Source of the DNA: Burkholderia arboris
Lineage (GTDB): Bacteria; Pseudomonadota; Gammaproteobacteria; Burkholderiales; Burkholderiaceae
Assembly (NCBI RefSeq): GCF_902499125.1
Contig: NZ_CABVPX010000010.1
Span: forward strand, 62,001 to 126,000
Direction of reading: 5' to 3'
Length of the DNA: 64,000 bases
Shown here in pieces: positions 36,893 through 45,760 of the stretch. The notes beneath the pieces were generated by a model. It made no database searches and had not been told where the DNA came from. It was given only the letters and a program-made list of their open reading frames with translations. The first letter of the stretch is position 1; each line of letters opens with the position of its first letter. The translations under genes and the position numbers were made by a program.

Positions 36893-37013
36893 CGCACGAT
36901 GCGCGCGGCGCTTTTCCTGCGATCGCCTAGACTGTCTATTCGCAACGGGCGGCGCACGGCCGCCCGGTCGTCACGATGCCGGCAGCATCCGGTTCAACGA
37001 ACAGGAAGACAGC

Positions 37014-37739
37014 ATGCGATATGCACTCTATTACTGGCCCGAGATCCAGGGTCGCGGCGAGTACGTGCGGCTCGCGCTGGAGGCAGCCGAGGCCGACTAT
37101 GTCGACGTCGCGCGCGAGTCGGGGCGCGGGATGGGCGTACCGGCAATGATGCGCATGATGAACGGCACGCAGGCCGAATGCGTGCCGTTCGCGCCGCCAT
37201 TCCTGAAGGCCGGCGACGTGGTCGTCGGGCAAACGGCGAACATCCTGCTGTTTCTCGGCGCACGGCTCGGGCTCGCGCCCGACGACGAGGCCGGCCGCCT
37301 GTGGGTACACCAGCTCCAGTTGACCGTCGCCGACTTCGTCACCGAGATCCACGACACGCATCACCCGATCGCCAGCGGCCTGTACTACGAGGACCAGAAG
37401 GCGGAAGCGGCCGAGCGCGCGGCCGATTTCCTCGAGAACCGGCTACCGAAATTCCTCGGTTACTTCGATCGCGTGCTCGGACAGAATCCGCACAGGAGCG
37501 GCTATATCGCGGGCAGTGCGCTGAGCTATGCGGACCTGTCGATATTCCAGATCGTCGAGGGCCTGCGCTATGCGTTTCCGAAAGCGATGAAGCGCGCGGA
37601 GCGGAACATCCCGGCGCTCGTTGCGCTGCATGATCGCGTCGCGCAGCATCCGCCCGTCGCGCGCTATCTCGAATCGGAACGCCGCATCCCGTTCAACGAC
37701 ATGGGGATCTTCCGGCACTATCCGGAGTTGGACGCATAG
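37014..37739 (+). CDS. Glutathione S-transferase family protein
   Basis: A 241-residue cytosolic GST-like protein. The N-terminal thioredoxin-like domain starts MRYALYYWPEIQGRGEYVRLAL, with the tyrosine and the R-G-E-x-x-R segment of alpha/mu/pi/sigma-type GSTs; the helical C-terminal domain holds YIAGSALSYADLSIFQIVEGL, the N-capping/hydrophobic staple region. The start has AGGAA seven bases upstream. Substrate unknown; detoxification is a fair guess. Confidence 0.88.
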   Translation: MRYALYYWPEIQGRGEYVRLALEAAEADYVDVARESGRGMGVPAMMRMMNGTQAECVPFAPPFLKAGDVVVGQTANILLFLGARLGLAPDDEAGRLWVHQLQLTVADFVTEIHDTHHPIASGLYYEDQKAEAAERAADFLENRLPKFLGYFDRVLGQNPHRSGYIAGSALSYADLSIFQIVEGLRYAFPKAMKRAERNIPALVALHDRVAQHPPVARYLESERRIPFNDMGIFRHYPELDA

Positions 37740-37760
37740 CGGCGCGGCGAGCGCTCGGGC

Positions 37761-38159
37761 TTATGCGGCGACCGCTGTCTCGTGCAGATGACGCCACGCG
37801 ATCAAGCCATCGGCCTCGCGCCGGAACATGGCCGTCGAGCGCCGCACCGTGCGCCGCCCTTCTCCGTCGGTTTGCGTCTCGCGATAGCCGATCGCCGCGC
37901 CGTCGGACCACACGGCAAGCGCGCGCAATTCGTCGATGCCGATCACCAGCCCGGGACGCGCGCCGTGCCCATGTGAAAACAGCGCATCGACGCCTGCGTA
38001 ATCGAGCACCGTGCCCGACATCGTTATCATCGAAAATTCCGGTGAAAAGCGCGCCATCAGCGTCGCGAGCCGCTCGCGGCCCGCACGGCCGGACAGCCAG
38101 CATTCGATGTCGGCGACGGTATCGACGACTTCCTTGAAAAACGGATTCGGCAGATTCAT
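37761..38159 (-). CDS. SnoaL-like / DUF4440 family protein
   Basis: A 132-residue cone-shaped alpha+beta (NTF2-like) protein. FFKEVVDTVADIECWLSG, LMARFSPEFSMITMSG, a central segment and R-S-T-A-M-F-R-R..GLIAWRHLHET fit small NTF2-like proteins that often act as polyketide-type cyclases or unknown enzymes. It is 15 bases after the MFS gene on minus, so it is probably co-transcribed with it. No catalytic residue can be named. Confidence 0.65.
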   Translation of the reverse strand: MNLPNPFFKEVVDTVADIECWLSGRAGRERLATLMARFSPEFSMITMSGTVLDYAGVDALFSHGHGARPGLVIGIDELRALAVWSDGAAIGYRETQTDGEGRRTVRRSTAMFRREADGLIAWRHLHETAVAA

Positions 38160-38174
38160 ACGGCTCTCAGGTTC

Positions 38175-39560
38175 TCAATAGTGGGATGAAACGGGTTGCG
38201 CGACCGGCGCGCGGTGCCCGGGCAGCCGGGCGATCAGGCCGAGCGGCAGCAACGTCAGCAGCGCCGCCAGCCCGAAGCACCACCGGTACGGCGCGAGCGG
38301 CGGGCCGCCCGCATCGAACGCCAGCAACGCGTTGAGCGCGCTGCCAAGCACGGCCACGCCGATGCAAAAGCTCAATTGGCGATTGATGTTCCACAGCGCA
38401 CTCGCGTCGCCCATCCGCTCCGCCGGCACCCCGGTGAACGCCGCGCTTTGCGACGTGCTCGTGCACAGGCTCGCGCCGTACCCCATCGCGACGAACGCCA
38501 CGATACGCACGGCTTCGACGCTCGCCCACGGCGTCGCGAGCAGCGCGATGCCGACACAATCGATCGCGATCCCGCACACGAACAGCGGCTTCGCGCCATG
38601 GCGAGGAAAACAGCGGCGTGTCGTCGCGATCGCGAAGAACGCCGCGATTGCCCACGGCAGCATCAGCGCGCCGGCATGCGCGGCGCTCAACCCGAGCGCG
38701 TTCTGCAGGTAGAGCGACGCGACGAGATTGACGCCCGTGAAGATGCCCGGCACGCACAGATAGACCGCGACACCAGTGCGCAGCAACGGTTGCGCGAGCA
38801 GGCTCAGGTCGAGCACCGGCGACGCGGCACGACGCGCATGCCACACGTAACCGGTACCGGCGGTCACCGCGATCGCCAGCATCGCAAGCGGAAAGGCCGC
38901 GCCGCCGGGCTGCCCCGCCGCGGTCAGCCCGAGCAGCAACGCGACGAGCGCCGCGGCGCTCAGGCCAAGCCCCGGCAGGTCCAGACGCGGCGGCCGCCCG
39001 TGCGCACCGGCGCGCGGCAGCCAGGCACACGCAAGCGCGCAGGTCGCGGCTGCAACCGGCACCATCGCGAAGAAAATCGCGCGCCACGACCCGCGATCGA
39101 CGATCGCACCGCCGATCGCGGGCGACAGTGCCGGCACGAGCAGCGCGACCATCATCACGATCGACGTGAGCCGAGCGTGCGCGTGCGGCGGATACGCTCG
39201 ATAGGTCATCGTCTGTCCGACCGGAATCAGCAGCCCGCCGCCGAGCCCCTGGACCAGCCGCGATGCCAGCAGCGCTTCAATTGACGGTGCCGCGCCGACG
39301 GCGGCGCTGCCGAGCGCGAACAGCAGCAACGACGCGACGAATACGCGACGCTCGCCGCAGCGGCGCGCCAGCCACGTGCCGAACGGAATCACGACGGTCA
39401 GGCCGAGCACGTACATGTTGCCGACCCACGCGAGCTGCGCGACCGACGCGTGCAGTTCGCGCTGCAGTGCCGGATAGGCGGCGTTCAGCATGAACATGTT
39501 CGCGAGATCGATCGCGAATCCGAGCAGGTAGACGACGGCAATTCTGGAACGGTCTGGCAT
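38175..39560 (-). CDS. MFS drug-resistance-type transporter
   Basis: A 461-residue polytopic protein with about 14 hydrophobic helices, of the DHA2 (EmrB/QacA) branch. Motif A-like WLARRCGERRVFV and motif C-like RLVQGLGGGLLIPVGQTM are visible, as is ALSPAIGGAIVDRGSWRAIFF. It is a likely proton-driven efflux pump for small hydrophobic compounds. A putative promoter, TTACGG-17-TACACT (-10 at 39590-39595), and a LysR-type inverted repeat lie upstream, and the divergent LysR gene is probably its regulator. Confidence 0.88.
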   Translation of the reverse strand: MPDRSRIAVVYLLGFAIDLANMFMLNAAYPALQRELHASVAQLAWVGNMYVLGLTVVIPFGTWLARRCGERRVFVASLLLFALGSAAVGAAPSIEALLASRLVQGLGGGLLIPVGQTMTYRAYPPHAHARLTSIVMMVALLVPALSPAIGGAIVDRGSWRAIFFAMVPVAAATCALACAWLPRAGAHGRPPRLDLPGLGLSAAALVALLLGLTAAGQPGGAAFPLAMLAIAVTAGTGYVWHARRAASPVLDLSLLAQPLLRTGVAVYLCVPGIFTGVNLVASLYLQNALGLSAAHAGALMLPWAIAAFFAIATTRRCFPRHGAKPLFVCGIAIDCVGIALLATPWASVEAVRIVAFVAMGYGASLCTSTSQSAAFTGVPAERMGDASALWNINRQLSFCIGVAVLGSALNALLAFDAGGPPLAPYRWCFGLAALLTLLPLGLIARLPGHRAPVAQPVSSHY

Positions 39561-39627
39561 GGTGCGGCCGGGACATCACGAAACGCCGCAGTGTAGAAGC
39601 CGGCAACCGCATCCGTAAGCGGCCGGA

Positions 39628-39646
39628 TTCGACCAGTCCGGTCGAA
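39628..39646. promoter_or_regulatory. Inverted repeat, likely LysR-type operator
   Basis: TTCGACC (39628-39634) and GGTCGAA (39640-39646) are exact complements around a 5-base spacer, in the gap between the divergent MFS and LysR genes. It lies about 60 bases upstream of the predicted MFS transcript start, the usual place for LysR activator sites. Confidence 0.6.
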
Positions 39647-39761
39647 AAATTTTGACAATCGGCGCGCGCCCGGGCAGCCCGATGCATGACGCTCCGCACG
39701 CGACCGCACATTCGGGTACCCTTCGAGCGATCCCACGCACAGACAGGACCCACGACTCGAC

Positions 39762-40676
39762 ATGGTGAGCCTCGATCGTTTCGTCGTGTTCCGTGCCGTC
39801 GTCGAAGCCGGCTCGTTCACGGCCGCCGCGACTGCACTGAACCAGGCCCGCGCGGCCGTCAGCTTCAACATCAAGCAGCTCGAGGCGGAGCTCGGCGTCA
39901 CGCTGCTCACGCGGACGACCCGGCGCGTCGAGCTGACCGATGCCGGCGAGCGCTTCTACCAGCGCTGCCTGCGCGTGCTCGACGAAGCCGAAGGCGCGAT
40001 CGACGACGCGCGCGGCGAACATGGCGGGATGGAAGGCATCCTGCGCGTGACGTCGACGGTCGAATATGCGGCACGCGTACTCGCACCGGCGCTGCATGCG
40101 TTTACCGCGCGTCATCCCGCGTTGCGCGTGCGGCTCGACACGCATACGTCGCAGGCCGATCTCGTGCGCGACCGCTTCGACGTCGCGATCCGGCTCGGAC
40201 GCCACGAGCATTTTCGCGACCTCCCCTATCGCGGCATCTGTCTCGCCACCTACGACGTGCTTCCCGTGATGGCGCCCGGGCTGCCTGCGCGGGCCGGCGT
40301 GCCGCAACCGGCATCGCCTGACGATCTGGCGCGCCTGCCGCAGCTCGGGCACAGCCGGCTCGAGCGGATCGCCGAATGGGCACTCACCGACCGCGCAGGC
40401 CGCGAGCATGCATTCCGGCCTCGCACGAAGCCCCACATCGTCGTCGACAACGCATCGGTCTTGCGTGAACTCGCGCGGCAAGGCAGTGGCGTCGCGCTGC
40501 TGCCCGAATGGCTCGTACACGACGATCTCGAAAGCGGTGCACTGGTCGACGCGCTGCCCGCGTACCGGTTTCCGCAACAGAACGTCTATGCGCTGTACGT
40601 CGCGACACGGCACGTGCCGCAGAAAGTGCGCGCGTGGGTCGATTTCATGAAGGCGCAGTTGAAGCCCGCGCGCTGA
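39762..40676 (+). CDS. LysR-family transcriptional regulator
   Basis: A 304-residue regulator. The N-terminal winged helix-turn-helix covers residues 1-60 (FRAVVEAGSFTAAATALNQARAAVSFNIKQLE), followed by the linker and a type-2 periplasmic-binding-like effector domain (about 90-300). It belongs to the CrgA/AaeR-like group by the LTRTTRRVELTDAGERFYQ segment. It is divergent from the MFS transporter and shares a 201-base promoter region with it, so it probably controls the transporter and itself. Confidence 0.93.
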   Translation: MVSLDRFVVFRAVVEAGSFTAAATALNQARAAVSFNIKQLEAELGVTLLTRTTRRVELTDAGERFYQRCLRVLDEAEGAIDDARGEHGGMEGILRVTSTVEYAARVLAPALHAFTARHPALRVRLDTHTSQADLVRDRFDVAIRLGRHEHFRDLPYRGICLATYDVLPVMAPGLPARAGVPQPASPDDLARLPQLGHSRLERIAEWALTDRAGREHAFRPRTKPHIVVDNASVLRELARQGSGVALLPEWLVHDDLESGALVDALPAYRFPQQNVYALYVATRHVPQKVRAWVDFMKAQLKPAR

Positions 40677-40717
40677 GCGCGCCATTCGCGCGTCGCCGCC
40701 CGGGGGCCTGAAGCAAT

Positions 40718-40740
40718 GCCGGCCGCGCAATGCGGCCGGC
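40718..40740. terminator. Hairpin at LysR / permease convergence
   Basis: GCCGGCCGC (40718-40726) and GCGGCCGGC (40732-40740) form a 9-bp stem with a 5-base loop between two converging genes. Neither strand has a clear U-run, so termination activity is uncertain. Confidence 0.4.
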
Positions 40741-40770
40741 TCCCGTTACAGCGCTGTCACCCGCGGGCAG

Positions 40771-42303
40771 TCAGTGCGGCTGCCCGTGCTGCCCGGCCGC
40801 TGCGTCGACGGCCTCGACCGAGCGCGTCAGCCACGGCCCGATGTCCATCTCCTCATAGCGCACGAGCCGGCTCTTGCGCACGCGGCGATACGCCCACCAG
40901 ATCGCGACGAACAGCGGAATCCACACATAGATCGACAGCACTTCCATCCAGTCGACGCGGGCCGCGAAGAACGCCTGGTAATCCTGGCCGAGCGAAATCA
41001 CGATGCAGATCGCGATCGCGAACAGCGGCCCGAACGGGAACCACTTCGCGCGGTACGGCAGCTGGTCGAGCCGGTAGCCCTGCTTCAGGAAGCCCTTGCG
41101 GAACCGGTAATGGCAGACCGCGATCCCGAGCCACGCGATGAATCCCGTGATGCCGACCGTATTCAGCAGCCACAGATAGATACTCTGATTGTTGGTCAGC
41201 GACGTGAGGAAGCACAGCCCGCCGACCGCCATCGTCGCGTACAGCGCGTTGCGCGGCACGCCGCCCGGCGACAGCGTCGCGAACATCGCCGGCGCGCGTC
41301 CTTCCGCTGCGAGGTTGTACAGCATCCGCGTCGCCGCATAGGTGCCGGAATTGCCGGCCGACAGCACGGCCGTCAGGATCACCAGGTTCATCGCACCGGC
41401 GGCAAGCGGAAAGCCCGCGTGGCTGAACACCAGCGTGAACGGGCTCACGCCGATGTCGGTCACGTCGCTCTTCAGCAGGTTCGGGTCGGTGTACGGCACG
41501 AGCAGGCCGATCACGAAGATCGCGAGCACGTAGAACAGCATGATCCGCCAGAAGATCTGCTTCACCGCGCGCGGGATCGTCTTGCGCGGGTTTTCCGATT
41601 CGCCGGCCGTGATCCCGACCAGCTCGGTGCCGAGGAACGAGAAGCCCGCGATCAGCGCGACGCTCATCATCGCGTGCACGCCGCCGACGAACGGCGCGTC
41701 GCCCGTCGTGAAGTTGCGCCAGCCGACCGGATGCCCGGTGCCGAGCACGCCGGCCGCGATCAGCAGCCCGGCCGCGACGAACGCGATCACGGTGACGACC
41801 TTGATCAGCGAGAACCAGTATTCCGATTCACCAAAGCCGCGCACCGACAGCGTATTGAGCAGGAAGATCAGCACGAGAAAGCCCGCGCCCCACCACACGC
41901 CCGGCACCGACGGAAACCAGTAGCGCATCACGATCTGTGCGGCGACCAGTTCGATCGCGATCGTCACGGCCCAGCTGTACCAGTAGGTCCAGCCAAGCGC
42001 GACGCCGAAGCCTTCGTCGACGTACTTCTCGCCGTAGATCGCGAACGAGCCCGACACCGGCATCAGCGCCGCCATCTCGCCGAGCCCGGTGACGACGAAG
42101 TAGACCATGATCCCGATCGCGAGATACGCGGCGATCGCACCGCCCGGCCCCGCCTGCGCGACCGACGCGCCCGACGCGACGAACAGCCCCGTGCCGATCG
42201 AGCCGCCGATCGCGATCATCGCGATGTGGCGGCCCTGCAGACGGCGCTTGAGCGCCGTCCCGGACGGCGCGGCCGTCTCCGCTGCCGCTTGCATAGCATC
42301 CAT
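40771..42303 (-). CDS. Amino-acid permease, LysP-like (APC family)
   Basis: A 510-residue transporter with 12 hydrophobic helices. RRLQGRHIAMIAIGGSIGTGLFVASG is the APC amino-acid permease signature; PVSGSFAIYGEKYVDEGFGVALGWTYWYSWA resembles the lysine permease LysP most closely. Likely role: proton-coupled uptake of lysine or another basic amino acid. The ATG at 42303 has AGGGTG six bases upstream. It follows an Lrp-type regulator and a dimethylargininase gene in the same direction, suggesting use of arginine- or lysine-derived nitrogen. Confidence 0.88.
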   Translation of the reverse strand: MDAMQAAAETAAPSGTALKRRLQGRHIAMIAIGGSIGTGLFVASGASVAQAGPGGAIAAYLAIGIMVYFVVTGLGEMAALMPVSGSFAIYGEKYVDEGFGVALGWTYWYSWAVTIAIELVAAQIVMRYWFPSVPGVWWGAGFLVLIFLLNTLSVRGFGESEYWFSLIKVVTVIAFVAAGLLIAAGVLGTGHPVGWRNFTTGDAPFVGGVHAMMSVALIAGFSFLGTELVGITAGESENPRKTIPRAVKQIFWRIMLFYVLAIFVIGLLVPYTDPNLLKSDVTDIGVSPFTLVFSHAGFPLAAGAMNLVILTAVLSAGNSGTYAATRMLYNLAAEGRAPAMFATLSPGGVPRNALYATMAVGGLCFLTSLTNNQSIYLWLLNTVGITGFIAWLGIAVCHYRFRKGFLKQGYRLDQLPYRAKWFPFGPLFAIAICIVISLGQDYQAFFAARVDWMEVLSIYVWIPLFVAIWWAYRRVRKSRLVRYEEMDIGPWLTRSVEAVDAAAGQHGQPH

Positions 42304-42405
42304 AGTGTTCACCCTGATTGGATCCGGGTCAGCCAATTCGATTCGGAATGCAAATCGATTGCCCGGGTCATTCGCCTCGGAACCGGCCCTGTCCGGCCGG
42401 TTGTC

Positions 42406-42870
42406 TCACACGACGCTGCGCTTGATTGCCTGCAGTTCGGCCGTCGTCACGATCTTCTCGATCCGGAATCGCGGGCTTTCCAGCCACACGTTCGCGATGC
42501 GCCGGTACTCGTCGAGATCCTCGCACGCGAGTCGCACCAGAAAATCGAACGTGCCGCTGACGAGCCAGCAATCGAGCACGGCCGGATTCGCGCGCATTTC
42601 GTCCTCGAACGGCGCCTGCGAACGCCCGTGGTCGGCCAGCACGATCTGCGCGATCACGACGATCGGCTTGGTCGCGCGCGGCGCCTTGATCACCGCGCGG
42701 TAGCCTTCGATCACGCCGAGCGCCTCGAGCCGCTCCACGCGCGCCTGGCAGGGCCGCGGCGTGAGGTTCACGCGCTCCGACAGCTTCCGGTAGGAAATCC
42801 GCCCGTCGGTACGCAGGATGTCGAGGATCCGGAGATCGATCTTGTCGAGCTGCATCTTCTTGTCGGTCAT
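42406..42870 (-). CDS. Lrp/AsnC-family transcriptional regulator
   Basis: A 154-residue protein with the AsnC helix-turn-helix (about 6-60: DKIDLRILDILRTDGRISY, VNLTPRPCQARVERLE) and a C-terminal RAM ligand-binding domain. Such regulators sense amino acids. The start at 42870 has GGAG nine bases upstream; the frame extending to 42918 is unlikely. It lies between ddaH and the permease, all on minus, so it probably regulates both and senses their substrate. Confidence 0.92.
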   Translation of the reverse strand: MTDKKMQLDKIDLRILDILRTDGRISYRKLSERVNLTPRPCQARVERLEALGVIEGYRAVIKAPRATKPIVVIAQIVLADHGRSQAPFEDEMRANPAVLDCWLVSGTFDFLVRLACEDLDEYRRIANVWLESPRFRIEKIVTTAELQAIKRSVV

Positions 42871-42968
42871 CCGCGTTCGCTCCGGTCGGATCGTGGCTGG
42901 TGCGCGGAACGTCTCCATTTCCGCGCGGGGGCCACATTATCCGGCCGAAGCGGCCGCGCGCCAATCGG

Positions 42969-43727
42969 CTAGAACCGCAGCGACAGGCAGGTCAGGCCGC
43001 CGTCCATCTTGCGGAACTCGCTCGTATCGATCACGTGCAGCGGCAACCCGAGCGGCGCGATCGCGTCATGGACGCGCGGATAACCGGCCGGCGTGATCAG
43101 CGTGCCGTTCACGCGCAGCGTGTTGCCCGCGTATTCGTCGGCAGCGGAGATCGCGATCCGGCGATAGTCGGCGAATGCCGGATGCGCGGCCAGCGCCTCG
43201 GTCACGAGCAGCGTGTCGTCGCCGAGCGCGTTGACGACCGACTTCAGGTGCAGGCCGGCGCCGACCGGCACCGCGACGACCGAGTAGCCATAGCGTGACA
43301 CCAGCGCGTCGAACGCGGCGATGCCTTCGGCATCGGTGCGGCCCGTCAGGCCGATGAAGAAGCGCTTGCCGACCAGCATCACGTCGCCGCCGTCGAGACG
43401 GCCGTCCTGCATCGGCAGCAGGTCGCGGTGCGCGGCGAGCGCCGCTTCGATATGCACCGTCTCGCCGCGCCGTGCAGGTGCGCCGGGGCGCGTGATCACC
43501 GCGAATTCAGGCGTCACGACCGCAACGTCCTCGACGAAATGCGAATCGGGGAATCCGTCCAGCGGCGGCAGCTCGGTCAGCTCGACGCCGAGTGCGCGCA
43601 GCGCGTCGCAATACGCGTGGAACTGCGTGAGCGTCTTGTCGTAGTCGGGCGCGCCGAGTTCGGCGGTGGTCAGGCCCGCGCCGCAGGACGGTGCGGGACG
43701 GCGAACGATCGCTTGCGTGAATTGCAT
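42969..43727 (-). CDS. ddaH: Dimethylarginine dimethylaminohydrolase
   Basis: A 252-residue guanidino-group-modifying enzyme that hydrolyses N-omega-methylated arginines to citrulline and methylamines. The penultimate-region catalytic cysteine is in GGLTCLSLRF at the C-terminus; the histidine is in GAGLHLKSVVN and the substrate acid in SHFVEDVAVV. The ATG at 43727 is preceded by GGAGGAG three bases away, and an in-frame ATG at 43739 overlaps that site. Arginine deiminase is excluded by size. It is followed by the Lrp regulator and the LysP-like permease. Confidence 0.88.
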   Translation of the reverse strand: MQFTQAIVRRPAPSCGAGLTTAELGAPDYDKTLTQFHAYCDALRALGVELTELPPLDGFPDSHFVEDVAVVTPEFAVITRPGAPARRGETVHIEAALAAHRDLLPMQDGRLDGGDVMLVGKRFFIGLTGRTDAEGIAAFDALVSRYGYSVVAVPVGAGLHLKSVVNALGDDTLLVTEALAAHPAFADYRRIAISAADEYAGNTLRVNGTLITPAGYPRVHDAIAPLGLPLHVIDTSEFRKMDGGLTCLSLRF

Positions 43728-43936
43728 CGACTCCTCCATGGTCTGCGCCGCACCCGTGCGGCGCACGGGCCAGCGGCGTTGTGTCCGGACCATTATCGGA
43801 AGCCAAATTGCGCAATTCGTGTCGATTTCGGCTGCGCTGACAGCCGATTGCGTCGAATTGCGCACGGCACGCAGCGGATTCGGCAGACGGCCGTTCATCG
43901 CATCGCGAACGGCCGTCTGCGCAGTGGGCGGGGCCG

Positions 43937-45187
43937 TTACGCGCCCGGCCCGAACCCCAGCTGCGAGCGCCCGGGCGCCGTCAGGTCGCCCTCCTCGCCA
44001 CGCCCGTCGAATTCGACCTCGAAATGATCGGCCGGGAAATCGGGCGGGCTCTCGCCGCGCAGGAACGCGGATCGCTGGCGCTGCAGGTACGCCGCGTTCT
44101 TCGCACAGCCCGGTGCGGCCGCGATGTACATCACGTTGCTGTCGCCGCTGCCGCGGTGCGCATCCTCGACCGCATGCACGACGTCGCCGTGCCAGAACAC
44201 CGCGTCGCCCGGTTCCATGTGCGGGATCGGCACCAGCGCGTCGAGCAGCAGCGCGTGCCATTCGGGCCGGATCGACAGCGCGCGGCCGGGACGCGCGCCG
44301 CACAGGTCGTCGTCGGCGACATCGTCCTGCAGCGCGCGCAGCACGACGTACGCCATCGCGTTCGCGACCGGGATCAACTGCAGCGTGCCGTCGCCGGGCC
44401 CCTGCGGCGTCAGCGCGGTCCAGCCCTGGAACGTGCGGAACATCGAACACACGGCCGGCGACGGAATCTCCTCGACGTCAGCGCGGAACGCCGCATCGAA
44501 CGGATCGTAGTCGCGCCAGCGGCCGGCCAGCACGTGACGGTAGACCTGCCGGAAGTTCGCACCGAGCCAGCGCTCGACGGAGCCGCCGTCGACGTGCGGC
44601 GACAGCCCGAGCGACGTCGAACCGGGCGGCCGGCGGCGGATCCGGTCCGCATAGGCAGGCACCTGGTCGGGATCGAAATGCGTGTGCGTGGCGTCCGCAT
44701 GCCGCCACAAACGGTTCAGGAACACACGCGCCTGCGTCAGTGCCGGCGACTGGCGCGCGGCCACCTGCGGCTTCGACCAGTAAACGCCGTAGATCTGCGG
44801 CTTGCCCGATGCGAGATTGCCGAAATAGCGGTCTTCCGCACGCGCATTCAACCGGTCGGCAAAGCGGTTCGCGTCCAGATACGCGCCAATCTCGTCGTTC
44901 CAGTCGTCCGCCTGCCGTACATCGAACACGCCGCGAATCACGACCGCGCCATGCGTACGGATCGCGGCAATCGCGCGCGGATCGACCGTCCCGCCCGCGA
45001 TATCCGCGAACGGCACGACCGGAATCACGTCTTGGCCGTGCGCCTGCGCGCGGCGGATCGCGTCGACCTGCCGCGCGATGTCGCCCGCCAGTTCGCGGAA
45101 CGTGGCCGCATAACCGGGCAGGTCGGCGCGCAGCGCCCGTTTCGCCGTCCGGATCGCGGCGGGCAGATCGTCGATCGTCAGTTGCAT
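43937..45187 (-). CDS. DUF1479 family Fe(II)/2-oxoglutarate-type oxygenase
   Basis: A 416-residue YbiU-like protein. The jelly-roll iron ligands are suggested by H-V-D in SLGLSPHVDGGSVERW and a distal histidine in DAVFWHGDVVHAVED; a conserved FAGLA-like body and EWNDEI-type N-terminal part (DDWNDEIGAYLDANRF) match DUF1479. Substrate unknown. It lies 209 bases upstream of ddaH in the same direction. It probably has its own promoter. The fold assignment is from family knowledge, the activity is inferred. Confidence 0.82.
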   Translation of the reverse strand: MQLTIDDLPAAIRTAKRALRADLPGYAATFRELAGDIARQVDAIRRAQAHGQDVIPVVPFADIAGGTVDPRAIAAIRTHGAVVIRGVFDVRQADDWNDEIGAYLDANRFADRLNARAEDRYFGNLASGKPQIYGVYWSKPQVAARQSPALTQARVFLNRLWRHADATHTHFDPDQVPAYADRIRRRPPGSTSLGLSPHVDGGSVERWLGANFRQVYRHVLAGRWRDYDPFDAAFRADVEEIPSPAVCSMFRTFQGWTALTPQGPGDGTLQLIPVANAMAYVVLRALQDDVADDDLCGARPGRALSIRPEWHALLLDALVPIPHMEPGDAVFWHGDVVHAVEDAHRGSGDSNVMYIAAAPGCAKNAAYLQRQRSAFLRGESPPDFPADHFEVEFDGRGEEGDLTAPGRSQLGFGPGA

Positions 45188-45297
45188 CGTGGTCTCCTCG
45201 CTGAAGCGTGTCGTGATGTGCTGTCAGCGTAAGGCCGGCACATGGCCGCCATTGCCACTATCCGGTCAACTATCGATACAATTCTGACAACCGCGCG

Positions 45298-45687
45298 TTA
45301 CGCCGGACGATGACAGACCACGCAAAGCTTGTTGCCGTCCGGATCGCGGAAATAGGCGCCGTAGTAGTCGCGGTGATAGTCCGGCCGCAGGCCCGGCGGC
45401 CCTTCGCAGGAGCCGCCATGCCGCAGCGCGAGCGCGTGGCAGCGGTCGACGTGCGCACGGGTCGGCGCAGCGAACGCGATCGTATGGCCATTGCCCGGTT
45501 CGGGCGCGCGGCCGTCGAGCGGTTTGCCGAAGAAGAACAGCGGCCGGTCGGCATCGGCCGGCATCCAGCCCGACCACCCGTCCGGCTCGCGGAATTTCAG
45601 GCGCAGCCCGAGTGCGGCGAACAGCGGTGCGTAGAAATCGTAGGCGCGCGTCGTATCGCTGACGCCCACGCAGACATGTGAAAACAT
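45298..45687 (-). CDS. VOC-superfamily (glyoxalase-like) protein
   Basis: A 129-residue single-domain protein. It starts MFSHVCVGVSDTTRAYDFYAPLF and ends YYGAYFRDPDGNKLCVVCH, the two beta-alpha-beta-beta-beta modules of the vicinal oxygen chelate fold; a histidine and glutamate/aspartate pair could bind metal. Function may be isomerase, dioxygenase or resistance protein. It is divergent from the AraC gene with a 73-base gap, so the AraC protein may regulate it. Confidence 0.85.
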   Translation of the reverse strand: MFSHVCVGVSDTTRAYDFYAPLFAALGLRLKFREPDGWSGWMPADADRPLFFFGKPLDGRAPEPGNGHTIAFAAPTRAHVDRCHALALRHGGSCEGPPGLRPDYHRDYYGAYFRDPDGNKLCVVCHRPA

Positions 45688-45760
45688 GGCATCGCTCCGT
45701 GGTAACGATCGCGCTCACGATCATGCCACGACACGCTGCCCACCCCCATCGGAGGCCGCG

